Assembly: GCA_019022495.1 (NCBI GenBank)
Contig: JAFEKR010000003.1
Coordinates: forward strand, 4,278,001-4,342,000
Origin: Epichloe hybrida
Taxonomy: Eukaryota; Ascomycota; Sordariomycetes; Hypocreales; Clavicipitaceae
DNA length: 64,000 bases
Reading direction: 5' to 3'
Under the pieces are notes generated by a model. The model did not search any database and was not told the DNA's origin. It was given only the letters and a program-made list of their open reading frames with translations. Below are positions 32,701 to 43,124 of this stretch, piece after piece (the stretch's first letter is position 1; each line of letters begins with the position of its first letter). Made by a program: the position numbers and the translations under genes.

Positions 32701-33709
32701 CCAGCATTTGACTGTCCTTTCGGTCATAGCAAATGTGGTTCAAGATATCTTCGTCGGAGACGACACCCAGCGCACGAAAGACGATGGCGATGGGGAGATC
32801 TGATTTGACAAAAGGCAGTGTCGTATGGATGGTCTGGCCGAATCCACCACGAGCAGAGTCCCCCTTGCCGTACAGCTTCAACTGCAAACTCGAGATGAGA
32901 CGTGAGCCCTTCTCCAGAGCGCTTCTGATTTCGGCGGTGTACGTGAAGGGGCTCGGCTGGGCTTTCTTGAAGACCTGCACAATGTTGGCAGCAGAGCGCT
33001 CCTGTGCGATGAGAACTTTTTCACTTCCATTGATAACGAAGTAGCCACCCTGGTCGTACGGACACTCATTGACCATGAACAAGCTGTCGTCCGTCTCTCG
33101 ACTGAGATGACAGATCTTGGACTTGACCATGATGGGAAGTTTACCGACGAAGACCATGTTCTTCCAATCCTCGGACTTGCCAGCCTCATCATCCTCGGGG
33201 CTTTCCTCCTGCTCCCAGATAAGCTTGGTAGGATTCTCTCCCGTCTTGGCATATTCTGCTTGTTGGGCATCATCCATCTCGTGCAAGGGGACCTCCCTTT
33301 CGATCGCCGCCGAGACTTTCTTGGTGATGTTGATGTAGAGGGGGCTGGCGTAGGTCAAGTTACGGTCGCGACACTCGTAAGGCAAGAGGGAGGTGACGGT
33401 ACCATCGGTTTCGCTGATGGTGGGTCGAGACACCATGACGGTGCCGAATTTGATTTCATATCGGCGGAGGGCAATCTTCAGGCCAGGGGGTGACGGAGGA
33501 TTGGGCTGATCGAGGGTGATGGTAGAATATTCGTTTACCAAGTCCTGTATCGTGGTCTGGGTGAATTCATCGAAGGAGTCCGTCTGCTGAGACACCAGGC
33601 CTTTGGTTTCGAAGAAAGACGAAATGACGGTCCAGCAATCCTCGGGGGTGATACCCTCGTCATCTTCGCCGTAGTTTTCGTAATCGTAATCTTCCTCGTA
33701 TTCCGCCAT
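29765..33709 (-). CDS. RPB2: RNA polymerase II second-largest subunit
   Basis: Three exons: 33709-31316, 31238-30010 and 29927-29765, giving 1261 aa. Family signatures include [53 protein letters not shown] and [13 protein letters not shown] (the catalytic-face basic loop). The C-terminal zinc site is C1198-E-I-C1201 with C1217-R-P-C1220. Rpb2 forms one side of the active cleft of nuclear Pol II. The acidic start [19 protein letters not shown] precedes [13 protein letters not shown] as expected. Intron 1 (GTAAGC..GTCGCAG) joins [16 protein letters not shown]. Intron 2 (GTAAGT..GTGTAG) splits the zinc site, joining [17 protein letters not shown] closer to the branch would give an immediate stop, so the TAG acceptor is preferred. 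Confidence 0.97.
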
Positions 33710-34398
33710 GCTGTCGGGATGAGGGCTGGCCTGGCTTGGGAGGGGGAGAGGTTGTTGGTTGGTCGATGGGATCTGCTACAGCTGGCGCCTCTAGTACCGC
33801 GAGTGCATCTGCGTGCGCGACCCAGCAGATTAGAAGCGCGCAACGACGTGACTGCGGACGGATTCGACGGCTTGCTGATCTTGCTGATGGGATCGCGGAT
33901 GCTCGTGGGAGAGTTTCGACTTTTTGTTTGTCAGAAAGTGTCAGCGCCACCAAAAAGAAGTGCTCTGTTGCATGCGCGCCTCACAAGGGAGATTGGCGCT
34001 AGTCTATATATGGTCAAGCGTCTACCCCGCCAGACCAGCTTGCTGACTAAAGCTGCCCAAACGCCGGACGCTAAATTCATCACGGTCTGTGCGCCGTGGC
34101 GCTCGACGCTCGTTGCCGACGGCGCACACCCACCATGTTTGGTTCTCCAGGTTCGGACGATGTCTGAGGCGGAAAACCGGCAACTTGCGTGAGAAATAAG
34201 CGCCTTCATAGCGCTTCATAGCGACCATACTTTTGCAGATGTTTCGTGTATGTACGCTTATAAATATGTATGCGCGCAACTGCCTCGTTGTCCCTGTGCT
34301 AATACGTCGAGCCTCTCTCTGTTTTGAACGCCCAAGTTCCCGGTCGCGGCTCCTCTTGTGACCATCTCAACCGGTCAAAGTTGCTCCTTTTGGTCGTC
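33710..34398. promoter_or_regulatory. Divergent promoter region, RPB2 / MFS transporter
   Basis: About 690 bp between divergent starts. No ORF is supported, and no specific factor site is obvious apart from a CTATATATGG string near 34003. Confidence 0.45.
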
Positions 34399-36095
34399 AT
34401 GGCACCAAGTACATCCAGCAACGTGTCCAGGTTGTCGCGAGAACATGTCGTATTCGACTACCTCCCCGGCTCGCAGGAGGACTACGCCGCTGTGGAAAGG
34501 AGATTGATACGCCGCATAGACTGGACCTTGATGCCGGTTTTGATTTCCATGATTGTGCTCAAGTGCGTGCATGAACCGATTCCCCAAAGTTCTTTCACTC
34601 TTTTTTTTTTCTTTTCTTCGTGTATGCTGAGTCTGACACTGGGTCGTGACATGTAGTTATCTCGATCGCAATGCCTTGCCAAACGCCCGCATCCAAGGAC
34701 TAGAAAAGGACCTCGGGCTGAAAGATGACCAGTTCAATATATGTATTTCGGTCCTCTTCGCAGGTTATCTTGCCCTGCAAATTCCTTCCAACCTCATCTT
34801 GACTCGAGTCCGCCCAAGCATCTATCTCCCCGTATGCATGGCCCTCTGGGGCGTCGTCTCTGCAAGCACCGCTGCTGTCAAAGACTTCAAGGGCCTGGTG
34901 GTGTGCCGCTTTTTCCTGGGGTTCCTCGAAGCGCCCTTCTTCCCTGGTGCGCTCTTCCTGCTTTCCAGTTGGTACACTCCGCGAGAGCTGGCGACCCGAA
35001 CTGCCGTCTTGTACACCGGCAGTCTCGTCTCCAGCGCCTTTGGCGGACTCATCGGCGCAGGCGTGCAGTATGGTCTCGATGGATCGCACGGACTACATGC
35101 GTGGCAGTGGATGTTTTTGATCGAGGGCACCGTCACTGTTGCCGTGTCATTGGCATCGATTGCCATTCTGCCCGACTTCCCCGCCACTACATCTTGGCTA
35201 TCCAACGAGGAAAAGGCCGTTGCCGTCCATAGACTGCGTATTCACAGCGGGAGTGTCGACGAAGAAAAAGGATCTGTTCTCCACGGACTCAAGATGGCCT
35301 TTCTCGACTACAAGGTGTGGCTTCTCACTGCAATCGTCATTCTCAAGACGTCTGCTGCAGCCGTCACGGCGTTCATCCCGACCCTGGTCGCCACATTCGG
35401 GTTCGGCAAGATTGATTCTCTCCTCATGACGGCGCCGCCCTATGTTTTCGCCGCCGTTGTGGCCATGGGTGTATCGATTTCAAGTGACAAGGTGGAAGAG
35501 CGATTCTGCCATCTCGTCGGGCCGCTCTCCTTTGCCATGGTCGGCTTCATTGTTGCCGCTTGCACGCACGCCTTGGCATCGCGGTACTTTTCGCTGTTTC
35601 TCATGCTTGGTGGCGTGTATGGCTGCTTCGATATCACATACGCCTGGCTGTCATCAACGGTAAGTTTCTGTTTCACTCTTCACAAACTTGAAGCTTCCAG
35701 AAAAAGAAAATCGCGCTCAATAGGCCATGCTAATTTAATCTCAAAAGATTCCACGACCCCTAGAAAAGCGATCCGCAGCCTTTGCCATTACCAACATGGT
35801 AGGCAACATTGCCCAAATCTACTCGCCCTATCTGTACGACAAGGCCTCTGGGCCGCAGTATCTGACTGCCATGATCGCCAACAGCGTGTTCGTGTTTGGT
35901 TCAGTTGCTTTTGCTGTCGTCCTACTCTTCTGCTTGAAATGGGAGAATCGCAAGATTGAAAGGGCGGAGGCGGCCACAAATGACACTCGGCTGGCGGAGG
36001 ATGACGACGCTGCGCCAAAGACAGCAGACAATGTTGTGGAATCAGGGCTCGAGGGAATCGTCGTACTGAACAGTGGATTCCGATACGCGCTGTAG
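34399..36095 (+). CDS. MFS transporter, anion:cation symporter (Dal5/Tna1-like) family
   Basis: Three exons (34399-34562, 34657-35659 and 35748-36095) encoding 504 aa. About 12 membrane helices are visible. YLDRNALPNARIQGLEKDLGL follows TM1, as in the allantoate/nicotinate permease (ACS) branch, and FFLGFLEAPFFPGALFLLSSWY is the family's TM4-5 signature. Members import organic anions and vitamins (allantoate, nicotinate, pantothenate, biotin precursors) with protons at the plasma membrane. The substrate cannot be read here. Introns join VLK-N-YLDRN (GTGCGT..TGTAG) and AWLSST-IPRPLEKRSAAFAITN (GTAAGT..AAAAG). The upstream in-frame ATG at 34324 is disfavoured, as it adds an atypical leader. Confidence 0.9.
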
Positions 36096-36480
36096 TCCGT
36101 GACGTGTGTCTGGCGAGAGGTACCAGCCCAAGACTGTTGAATGGCAAGATGAATTGTGACATGATTTGAGGAGGCGTCTGCTTTTGCGGTTCATTCGGTA
36201 TTCGGGGGCATCTGGACAAGTTTGGAGGTATCAGGTATGCATCGAAGGGGCTGTTCACCGACGAATGAAGAAAACGCATATTCTTGGCACTTGTCGACCA
36301 CGAATCATGCTGCCACAGTCACAACCCAGGCGCAACAAACTCCTGGCTCTGAGAAAATATTTCATCGTGGTCAGAATATAGTTCAGATTACGAGGCTTGT
36401 TGCAAAAAAGGTCACAAAATGCATTCCCAACCGACCAAGTTTCACCGGGGTGTATGGCAAAAAGTAGTTGACAACTGTGG
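36096..36480. other. Intergenic between MFS gene and tRNA-Asp
   Basis: No gene seen. A T-run on the minus strand near 36461-36466 would act as the pol III stop of the tRNA. Confidence 0.4.
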
Positions 36481-36552
36481 CTCTCCCGCCGGGAATTGAA
36501 CCCGGGTCTCAAGCGTGACAAGCTTGCATACTGACCACTATACTACGGAAGA
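36481..36552 (-). tRNA. tRNA-Asp (GTC)
   Basis: The acceptor TCTTCCG pairs with CGGGAGA, with discriminator G. The D-arm is TAGTATAGTGGTCAGTA. The anticodon loop CTTGTCACG contains GTC, and the T-arm is CCCGGGTTCAATTCCCGG. There is no intron. The short 72-nt body is standard for eukaryotic tRNA-Asp. Confidence 0.95.
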
Positions 36553-38017
36553 TGAATGACTTGGAGTCATCGTAGTGAATTGTTGTCATGACGAGGTCAA
36601 CCTTAATTACAATTATATCTTTTTAAAAGAAGCCCAATTTCCAATAACATCATGAGTCAGCACGGAGGTTATCTGCGTCACGCATTTGCTTTTTGCTCAA
36701 CCGTCAGCATACTGATTCCAGTATCATTTCTCTCGAGATTCCGAAATCTTTGCGATCTAAATCAAAATGTTACCCCGGATGGACAACCCCCAAAAAGCCC
36801 AATGGGCTTCATCAAGATAATCTTCTCTATGGCGACCAACTGATCCATATCCTTCGAGAACATCTTGAAAACAGCATAATCATCCCAGGCCATCGAAGAC
36901 TGAAGGAACAGGCCGACTTTCCAGGCCCACGAGCAGGATGGTCCAGAATTACATTGATAAGCCCCTTCTGAACTGGGAAGTCGTCGTCAGTCCTGGATAT
37001 GGAAGCGTGATTCTTTAGTTTGAGAAAAAACCTCTTCCAGAGACTCGTCGAGGACGCAGCTGGCCGAGTACCCATTGCAGGAAGCTGTCTCGACAATGGC
37101 GTCGCCATCCGCAGGGTAGCGGACCGCGAGAGCCTCCCGGGGGTCCAGGAATAGCTTGTCCTCCATGACACTTCTCATAGAGGTTGCCGCGGAGCATGGC
37201 GACACTCCCATGATCGGCTAAATACCTTTGGGCACCATCCTCTTGTTTCCAACGACAAATTCAAAGGCTCCTTCCAGCAGCTCTCGCGCAGGCACACAAA
37301 TGTTCCAAGCTTGCTCGCCTCGATGGGTAAAATTGGTTAAACCCCACTACTGCCTCGGCATGATTGAGGGGGGGGCGTTTCGTTTGAAACGCAAGCTACG
37401 GAACAGTCTGGATGGGAAACCGTCGGGAAACCGTCGCGGTCAAACTGATGTAACAGCATGCTCGCACAAGTTGAAAGCAGAGCAACAACGTCTTTCGTCT
37501 CGTCGCCCGCCGGTGGTGGCTCTGCCAAATCCCAGACAAAGCGCATTGCGACACGTCAGCCACTCGTGCGTGCTTGGGATGGGATGACTTTCGTTGGCTT
37601 GCAGTGTGTGTCCTGGATGGCTTCAAGTCGTAAGCCAAAGAAGATGCTCGCGGTAGAACAGCAGCCTTGTGCAGATCCTTCAACTGCGACTTTGCAGTAT
37701 ATCCGGGTCATGCCATCGCTGGACATGATGGCTTATTGCGATTTACCCCATCAATAGATGCACCGGTCAGAGACAGCCTATTAGATAACACCCGGTATAT
37801 TAACATTTCATCCTGCCTCCTCGCCTTGTTCCCCCAAGGGGGAAAATGGCCCGAACGATTGCTCGCCGGGGCAAATATGCCTCGACACAAGAAGTATAAG
37901 AAGCCACCACGACACAAGTATGAGAAGCCACCATCTCGACACCAACAAGTAAACACCAAGCAACTGCTCTCGCCCACATCACCACCCACATTATATCAAA
38001 TCAAACCATCCACCACC
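36553..38017. other. Long intergenic region, possible gene relic on the minus strand
   Basis: About 1.46 kb before the GH45 gene. The minus strand between about 36820 and 37211 carries broken protein-like frames (separate entry). The last part includes the GH45 promoter. No intact gene seen. Confidence 0.4.
36820..37211 (-). pseudogene. Possible decayed coding relic
   Basis: A minus-strand frame from ATG 37211 runs 74 codons with a protein-like LDPREALAVRYPADGDAIVE segment and then stops. Just downstream the same strand reads SSMAWDDYAVFKMFSKDMDQ and LVAIEKIILMKPIGLFGG after the stop. Together they look like a gene broken by nonsense changes, but I do not recognise the family and chance is not excluded. 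Confidence 0.28.
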
Positions 38018-38839
38018 ATGCACGCCGCCCTCCTCCTCCTCCTCGTCGTCGTCGCCGCAACGCCCACCATCCTCGCCGCTTCCGGCGCCGGCTTCTCCAC
38101 CCGCTACTGGGACTGCTGCAAACCATCCTGCGCGTGGTCCAAGAAGGCCTCTGTCAGCAAGCCCGTAGCCACTTGCGACAGGAACTACCATGGCCGGCTC
38201 ACCGACGTAGACGCCAAGAGCGGCTGCGACAACGGCCCGGCATTTGCGTGCGCGAACAACTCCCCCTTTGCGGTCAACGATCGTTTGGCGTACGGCTTTG
38301 CTGCTACGGCCATTAACGGAGGGACGGAAGCAAGTTGGTGCTGTGCATGTTTCAAGCACGTTTCTTCTCTTTTCTTGCACCTCTTTCGGGCGTTGTACAC
38401 TCCAGAGGGACAGGGTCTGACCGAATCTGCGTCATGTGGCGAACGCTAACATTTCATCCCAAGATTGACCTTTACATCTGGCCCCATCTCCGGCAAGACC
38501 ATGGTCGTCCAGTCCACCAACACCGGCAGTGACATGGCCGCCGCCAATAATCAGTTCGACCTGATGATTCCAGGAGGCGGCGTCGGCTTGTTCGACGGAT
38601 GTTCCAAGCAATTCGGGACCCCACTGCCAGGTGCCCGGTACGGAGGTGTCTCATCCCGCGACCAGTGCAACCGGATGCCCGCCAAGCTGAGGGCCGGATG
38701 CTTCTTCCGCTTCGACTGGTTCAAGAACGCGGACAACCCAACGTTCAACTTTAAGCAGGTCAAGTGTCCGCGGCGGCTGACTGCCATCAGTGGATGTGTG
38801 AGACGGGATGATGGGAAGTTCCCCGTTGCGTCTGCGTGA
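38018..38839 (+). CDS. GH45 endo-beta-1,4-glucanase (endoglucanase V type)
   Basis: Two exons (38018-38355 and 38464-38839) encoding 237 aa. A signal peptide (about 1-20) is followed directly by the GH45 catalytic domain. [14 protein letters not shown] includes the nucleophile-side acid D32. [17 protein letters not shown] includes the second catalytic acid D145, and many cysteines are present. The residue two before D145 is Gln where, from memory, some homologues have His. There is no cellulose-binding module or linker, so it is a single-domain secreted enzyme cutting internal bonds in cellulose. The intron can only be placed with a GC donor: CAA-GCACGT..CTAAC..CCAAG, giving CCACF-K-LTFTSGP. 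No GT donor in the interval gives the conserved frame without a stop. Confidence 0.92.
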
Positions 38840-39054
38840 GGATTGACTTGTTGTTGAGCATGCGAAAGCTGGGAAGCAAGATTCGAGTTTTTTTTTAATT
38901 CCAAAGGCTGTATATATGCTTCGTCTTGCAAACGACTTTTGCCTCGGGAAGACTTTTTCACAAGACATTAGGGGGAGGGAATATGAACATCGCTTACATC
39001 ATGAGCTGCCGTACCGTCATCATCACGCCTTGTGTTGAAACATGCGTTCCATTA

Positions 39055-39092
39055 CCCCCCCCCCCCCCCCTTTTTTTTTTTTTTTTTTTTTT
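39055..39092. repeat. Poly(C)16-poly(T)22 tract
   Basis: An uninterrupted run of 16 C followed by 22 T lies in the convergent gap between the GH45 and dioxygenase genes. It is a pure pyrimidine strand of 38 nt. Confidence 0.9.
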
Positions 39093-39123
39093 CCCTTTCC
39101 AATCGACTCTTGACCAGCACGTT

Positions 39124-40581
39124 TCAGAATGAGCAAATCCCGCCAACTTGGTCGTTCAACGTCCACACCCCAGCCAAGCCCTTCACTTCCACATCATTTT
39201 CCACGGCAGCCAGCTCTGTCTCTGAGAAGAGCGGATCGGCCTGATACTCGGCCTTGAGCTTCCGCTTCATGAACCGCCTCGTCCACTCGTTGATGGCGGG
39301 CTCGCCCGTCTCATCCCTCGCTTGTTTGAGGAACGGGATCAACGCGGTGCCGCCCGTGCCGGTCTGAGTCTTGGTCTTGGCATTCTGCGACGCAGCCGCC
39401 AGGTTGACGGGCTCCCTGCCCCGCGAACGACTCCTTGCACGGGCCTCTCTCGACGGCCTGACGATGTACCGCGTGACGATGGCGATGTGCTTGTCGCGGA
39501 AGGCGCTGAGCATGGCAAGACACGCGTCGTAGGCGAGGGACAGTTCCTGGTTGGTGTTGTTTGATTCGACAAAATCTCGGACATTGGCGACCTGGGCGAC
39601 GTCTGCGAGGAACCTCGCGTGCGGACCGGGCATGTATCGCCGCATGTCCTGGATAAAGTTTTGCCCGGGAGCGGCGTCAAGGCCTTGCCGCTCCGACTCG
39701 GACGATGCATCCCGCAACGTCTCGCCGGTGGGACGGTGACGGATGCCCAGCACAATGTCGAAGAACTGGATCAGGCTGCTCTGCGCATTGCTGCCGCCAC
39801 TGTACTGGCGGAACTCTTCCCGCCCCGATCCGTCCGGGTACAAGACTCCGTCGGGGAGACCGGCCTCGGCCATGTTCCTGCTGCCGGCGAGGAAGGGGCG
39901 AATGCGGTGGTAGAAGATGGTCGGATCACACCTCTCGTGCATCCTCTGCAGAATGTTGGTCAGGTCACAGAGGCGCTCCGCAAAGCCGACGAGACATCGG
40001 GTGACGGTCTTTGCGTCGTGCGCCCGAGCAGCCGCCATGGCCGTGAGCATCAGATCGAGGAGGGGGGCGCCGCGGGCCTCGATGGCGACGGAGATGAGGT
40101 AGAACCATGACTCGTCACTGGATCCAGTAAAGGTGTTGAGGGTGGCGAGGTTCTCCAGGTTGTCGACGTGCTCGTTGACGAAGACGGGCTTGAAGTTCCA
40201 CAGGCACAGGGCGGCATAGGTGGCCACGGGCAGGACCTCGAGGTGGTCGGCCGTTTCGAGCAAGGGCACCGAGATGGACATGGGGAGACGATGGGCGGGT
40301 GAGTCGCCGGCCCAGATGTAGGCATGCGCCATGAAGCACAGCAGGGAGTAGCCGCGGCGCCATTCGGCTTCGTGCTCGAGGCCGGTGGTGGACAGGACGG
40401 GCAGCTGGTCGACGACGCCGCGCAGGCGACGGGTCAGGACGAGGGCCTGCAGATTGGCCGCGATGTCCTCCCATTTTTTGTAGTAGGGATCCGGCAGGCG
40501 CGTCAAGGGAGGCATCTCGGGCAGGAAGCCGAGTCTCGGCGAGAGGCCGTAATCGGCGAGGACGGGGATCGGCGGCAACAT
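39124..40581 (-). CDS. BNA2: Indoleamine 2,3-dioxygenase
   Basis: Single-exon gene of 485 aa. It starts MLPPIPVLADYGLSPRLGFLP, like fungal IDO proteins, and has the conserved WRRGYSLLCFMAHAYIW helix in the active-site half. The C-terminal FRDKHIAIVTRYIV carries the proximal haem ligand His365. IDO opens the indole ring of tryptophan with O2 to N-formylkynurenine, the first step to kynurenine and NAD. It is cytosolic. The insert after the haem helix (about 374-425), rich in Arg/Ser then Thr/Gly, is a fungal-type low-complexity extension. Fungi often have several IDO paralogues, so the BNA2 label marks the family rather than proven orthology. An 11-bp tandem array abuts its start. Confidence 0.93.
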   Translation of the reverse strand: MLPPIPVLADYGLSPRLGFLPEMPPLTRLPDPYYKKWEDIAANLQALVLTRRLRGVVDQLPVLSTTGLEHEAEWRRGYSLLCFMAHAYIWAGDSPAHRLPMSISVPLLETADHLEVLPVATYAALCLWNFKPVFVNEHVDNLENLATLNTFTGSSDESWFYLISVAIEARGAPLLDLMLTAMAAARAHDAKTVTRCLVGFAERLCDLTNILQRMHERCDPTIFYHRIRPFLAGSRNMAEAGLPDGVLYPDGSGREEFRQYSGGSNAQSSLIQFFDIVLGIRHRPTGETLRDASSESERQGLDAAPGQNFIQDMRRYMPGPHARFLADVAQVANVRDFVESNNTNQELSLAYDACLAMLSAFRDKHIAIVTRYIVRPSREARARSRSRGREPVNLAAASQNAKTKTQTGTGGTALIPFLKQARDETGEPAINEWTRRFMKRKLKAEYQADPLFSETELAAVENDVEVKGLAGVWTLNDQVGGICSF

Positions 40582-40593
40582 GGGACAGAATGC

Positions 40594-40681
40594 GACGGGA
40601 TGGCGACGGGATGGCGACGGGATGGCGACGGGATGGCGACGGGATGGCGACGGGATGGCGACGGGATGGCGACGGGATGGG
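40594..40681. repeat. 11-bp minisatellite (GACGGGATGGC), 8 copies, just upstream of IDO
   Basis: Eight head-to-tail copies of GACGGGATGGC; the last has one base change. It begins 12 bases before the ATG of the dioxygenase gene (transcribed leftward), so it is probably in its 5' UTR or core promoter. Read on the transcribed strand, the unit contains no ATG. Confidence 0.92.
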
Positions 40682-41277
40682 TGCGACAGACAGCAGACTC
40701 CCGACTCGGATGACGGAGATGGAATGTGCGCGCAACAGCGCAGGTTGTCAGAGGTTGGAGAAGGACGGCGGTTTCTTTGACTTGGCGGGGGCGGCCTCCT
40801 TAAAGCGGCTTCTTGGAGCGGCTCCTTGGAACGGCTCCCTGGAGATGGGTTGTTTTTTTAAACACATGGCCACCGGTGCGGAAGCGGCCGAGTCGGGTAT
40901 CACAAAAAGCCTTTCAAACTCAACGTGGCCAACAATGCGCCGCAGAGAGGCAACGGGATTGGCTGCCTGCTCTTGCCTAAACCAACAGCAGCCCCGTGCA
41001 GCCCGTGCAGTCCCCACCAGGACCCGTGCAGCCCCCCACCCGAGCCATGGTTGACCTGAGCATCGAGCATCATTGCTCACATCGTTGCTCACGTCGTGGC
41101 TCACTCTTGTTTTGTCGGCACGCTTTAGTCTTCTCTTCCCTCTTCTTCCCGTCCCTCTCCCGCCATTCAACGGCGCATTCGCGCACATCCCACGACGTCT
41201 CGTGCCCCGCGCGTCTTTTTTGCTGCCTGCGTCGATGGGACGAAGCCGGCCTGCCAAGAGTCATCGGGTCCATCACC
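40682..41277. promoter_or_regulatory. Divergent promoter region, IDO / VPS23
   Basis: About 600 bp between the minisatellite and the VPS23 start. GC-rich with short repeats (GCAGCCCGTGCAG units near 40995 and GGAGCGGCTCC/GGAACGGCTCC near 40815). No ORF supported. Confidence 0.45.
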
Positions 41278-43124
41278 ATGCCCGTTCAGCAGCATGTGTT
41301 GAACTGGCTGTACAGCGTCCTCACCAGCGTGCGTATATTCGTTGGATGTGGTCTCCGCATCTTTTCCCTTCTCTCCCCCTTCAATACGCTGTACGCTCTA
41401 ACACGCCTCTGCCCAGGAATACCACGATGTTAATCGCACCTACAGCGACGTCGCTCAGGCCTTGACCAACACTCCGTCTCTCTCCCCACGAACCGATGTG
41501 CACAGTATGTTTCAGAATGGAATGGAGGCATGCAACAAAACGGCACCCGGCAGCTGACCCTTTCGTCGATAGCTTTCCCCGATGGCTCCAGCGCGCTGCT
41601 CCTGCATCTGGCCGGAACCCTCCCCGTCAACTTCCGCGGCAACATGTACCGATTCCCAATATCCATATGGATTCCTCACGCATATCCTCGCGAGCCGCCC
41701 CTCGTATACGTCACACCCACCGAAACCATCATGGTTCGACCCGGGCAACACGTCGACCCTCAGGGTCAGGTCTATCACCCATATCTCGTCGGCTGGGCTC
41801 AGTTTTGGGATGTAAGGCCCATTGCCATCGCCCCGGGCAAGCAAGCGGATGGACGAAGCAAAGCTGACGCAGGGTACAGAAATCAAATTTGCAGGACTTC
41901 ATGTCCATCTTGTCCGATATATTCGCCAAAGAGCCCCCCGTCGTGGCGAGACAGACACAGACAGCCAGACAGCCTCCTCATCAGCAGCAACCGACGGGAG
42001 CGCCGCCTCCCCTGCCTCCCCTGCCTCCTCTGCCCCATGAGACGGCACCGCGACAGTCGCAAACACCGCAAAGCATCGCGAGCGATTCAGCACAACCACC
42101 GCCGCCTCCCCCCAAAGAGCATACGGCGTCGCAGTTCCCCTCAAACACTGCCTCTCCCTCGTCGACTGGGACTGCTCGCGCGCCCGTTCCCTCTCGATAC
42201 GACTCGGCCCCTCCGCTCCCACCACAAGTCCAAGCATCGCCCCCCATGGGACGACACGGACAGCATCTACCTCCTCCTCCTCAAATCCAGCAGCAGCAGC
42301 AGCAGCAGCAGTATACCCCCCAGTATCAGTTGTCTGCTCCCGGCTCCCACGGTGTGCCAGATCAGTTGTCTCCTCCCGGCTCTCACGGCGCGCCAGATCA
42401 ACAGTCACACCACCCGCCTCAGACTGGCGCCCCTCAGCATCCTACGCAGTGGCAGTCTCAGAGACAGTCACTGCCAGGATGTGCCGCGTCAGGAGCTGGT
42501 GTGCCGCCACCGCCTCATCAACAACACCATGCTCAACCTCCCGCTCCTCCACCACCCAACATCTTGGACGAACCACTTACTCTTGATATCCCGGCCGACA
42601 CGGCAGTTGCGCCACCACCAATCCCACCGAACCCTGAAAAAGACAAGCTCCTCGGACAGCTCGCCCGCACGCTCTTTGCCATTCGGCAACGAACACGGCA
42701 GCAGAATGAAGCCAGCTTGGCCGGGCTCCAGGCGCAGCGGAGCGCCATGCAACACGCCATGGCGGGTATCCGTTCCGAATCGAGCCAGCTCACCCAGCTA
42801 TCCAACGTGCTCACGTCAAACACCAACATTCTTCACGAGGCGCTGCGCAAAGCAGACGGCTTGATCGAGGGCTCAGGAAGTCACCCCGCCCCCGACATTG
42901 ACGAGCTCCTGGTTGCCCCGACGGTGGTGTCGAATCAGCTGTACAATTTGGTGGCGGAGGAAAGGGCTCTCGGCGACGCCATCTTCATACTTGGCAGGGC
43001 AGTAGAACGAGGGCGGATCTCGCCAGCCGTCTTCGCAAAGACTACGAGGTCGCTGGCGCGAGAGTGGTACCTGAAGAAGGCATTGGTGCGGAAGATGGGC
43101 CAGGGCATGGGCATGGCGTTGTGA
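41278..43124 (+). CDS. VPS23: ESCRT-I subunit Vps23 (TSG101 homologue)
   Basis: Four exons: 41278-41328, 41417-41504, 41573-41811 and 41880-43124, giving 540 aa. The N-terminal UEV domain (about 20-150) contains YRFPISIWIPHAYPREPPLVYV and YHPYLVGWAQFWD. It lacks a catalytic Cys, as in TSG101. A long Pro/Gln-rich linker follows, with a poly-Gln run encoded by CAG repeats. Then comes a coiled coil (about 365-430), and the C-terminal steadiness box includes ERALGDAIFILGRAVERGRISPAVFAKTTRSLAREWYLKKAL in pieces. Vps23 recognises ubiquitinated cargo at endosomes and recruits ESCRT-II/III. In fungi it also acts in ambient pH (Pal/Rim) signalling. Junctions TS-EYHDV, VH-T-FPDGSS and FWD-KSNLQDF all keep frame with GT..AG ends. 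Confidence 0.93.

Noticed and set aside
39600..40735. Several long plus- and minus-strand frames overlapping the dioxygenase gene
   Set aside because: GC-rich third positions of the real IDO gene keep other frames open; they carry no homology.
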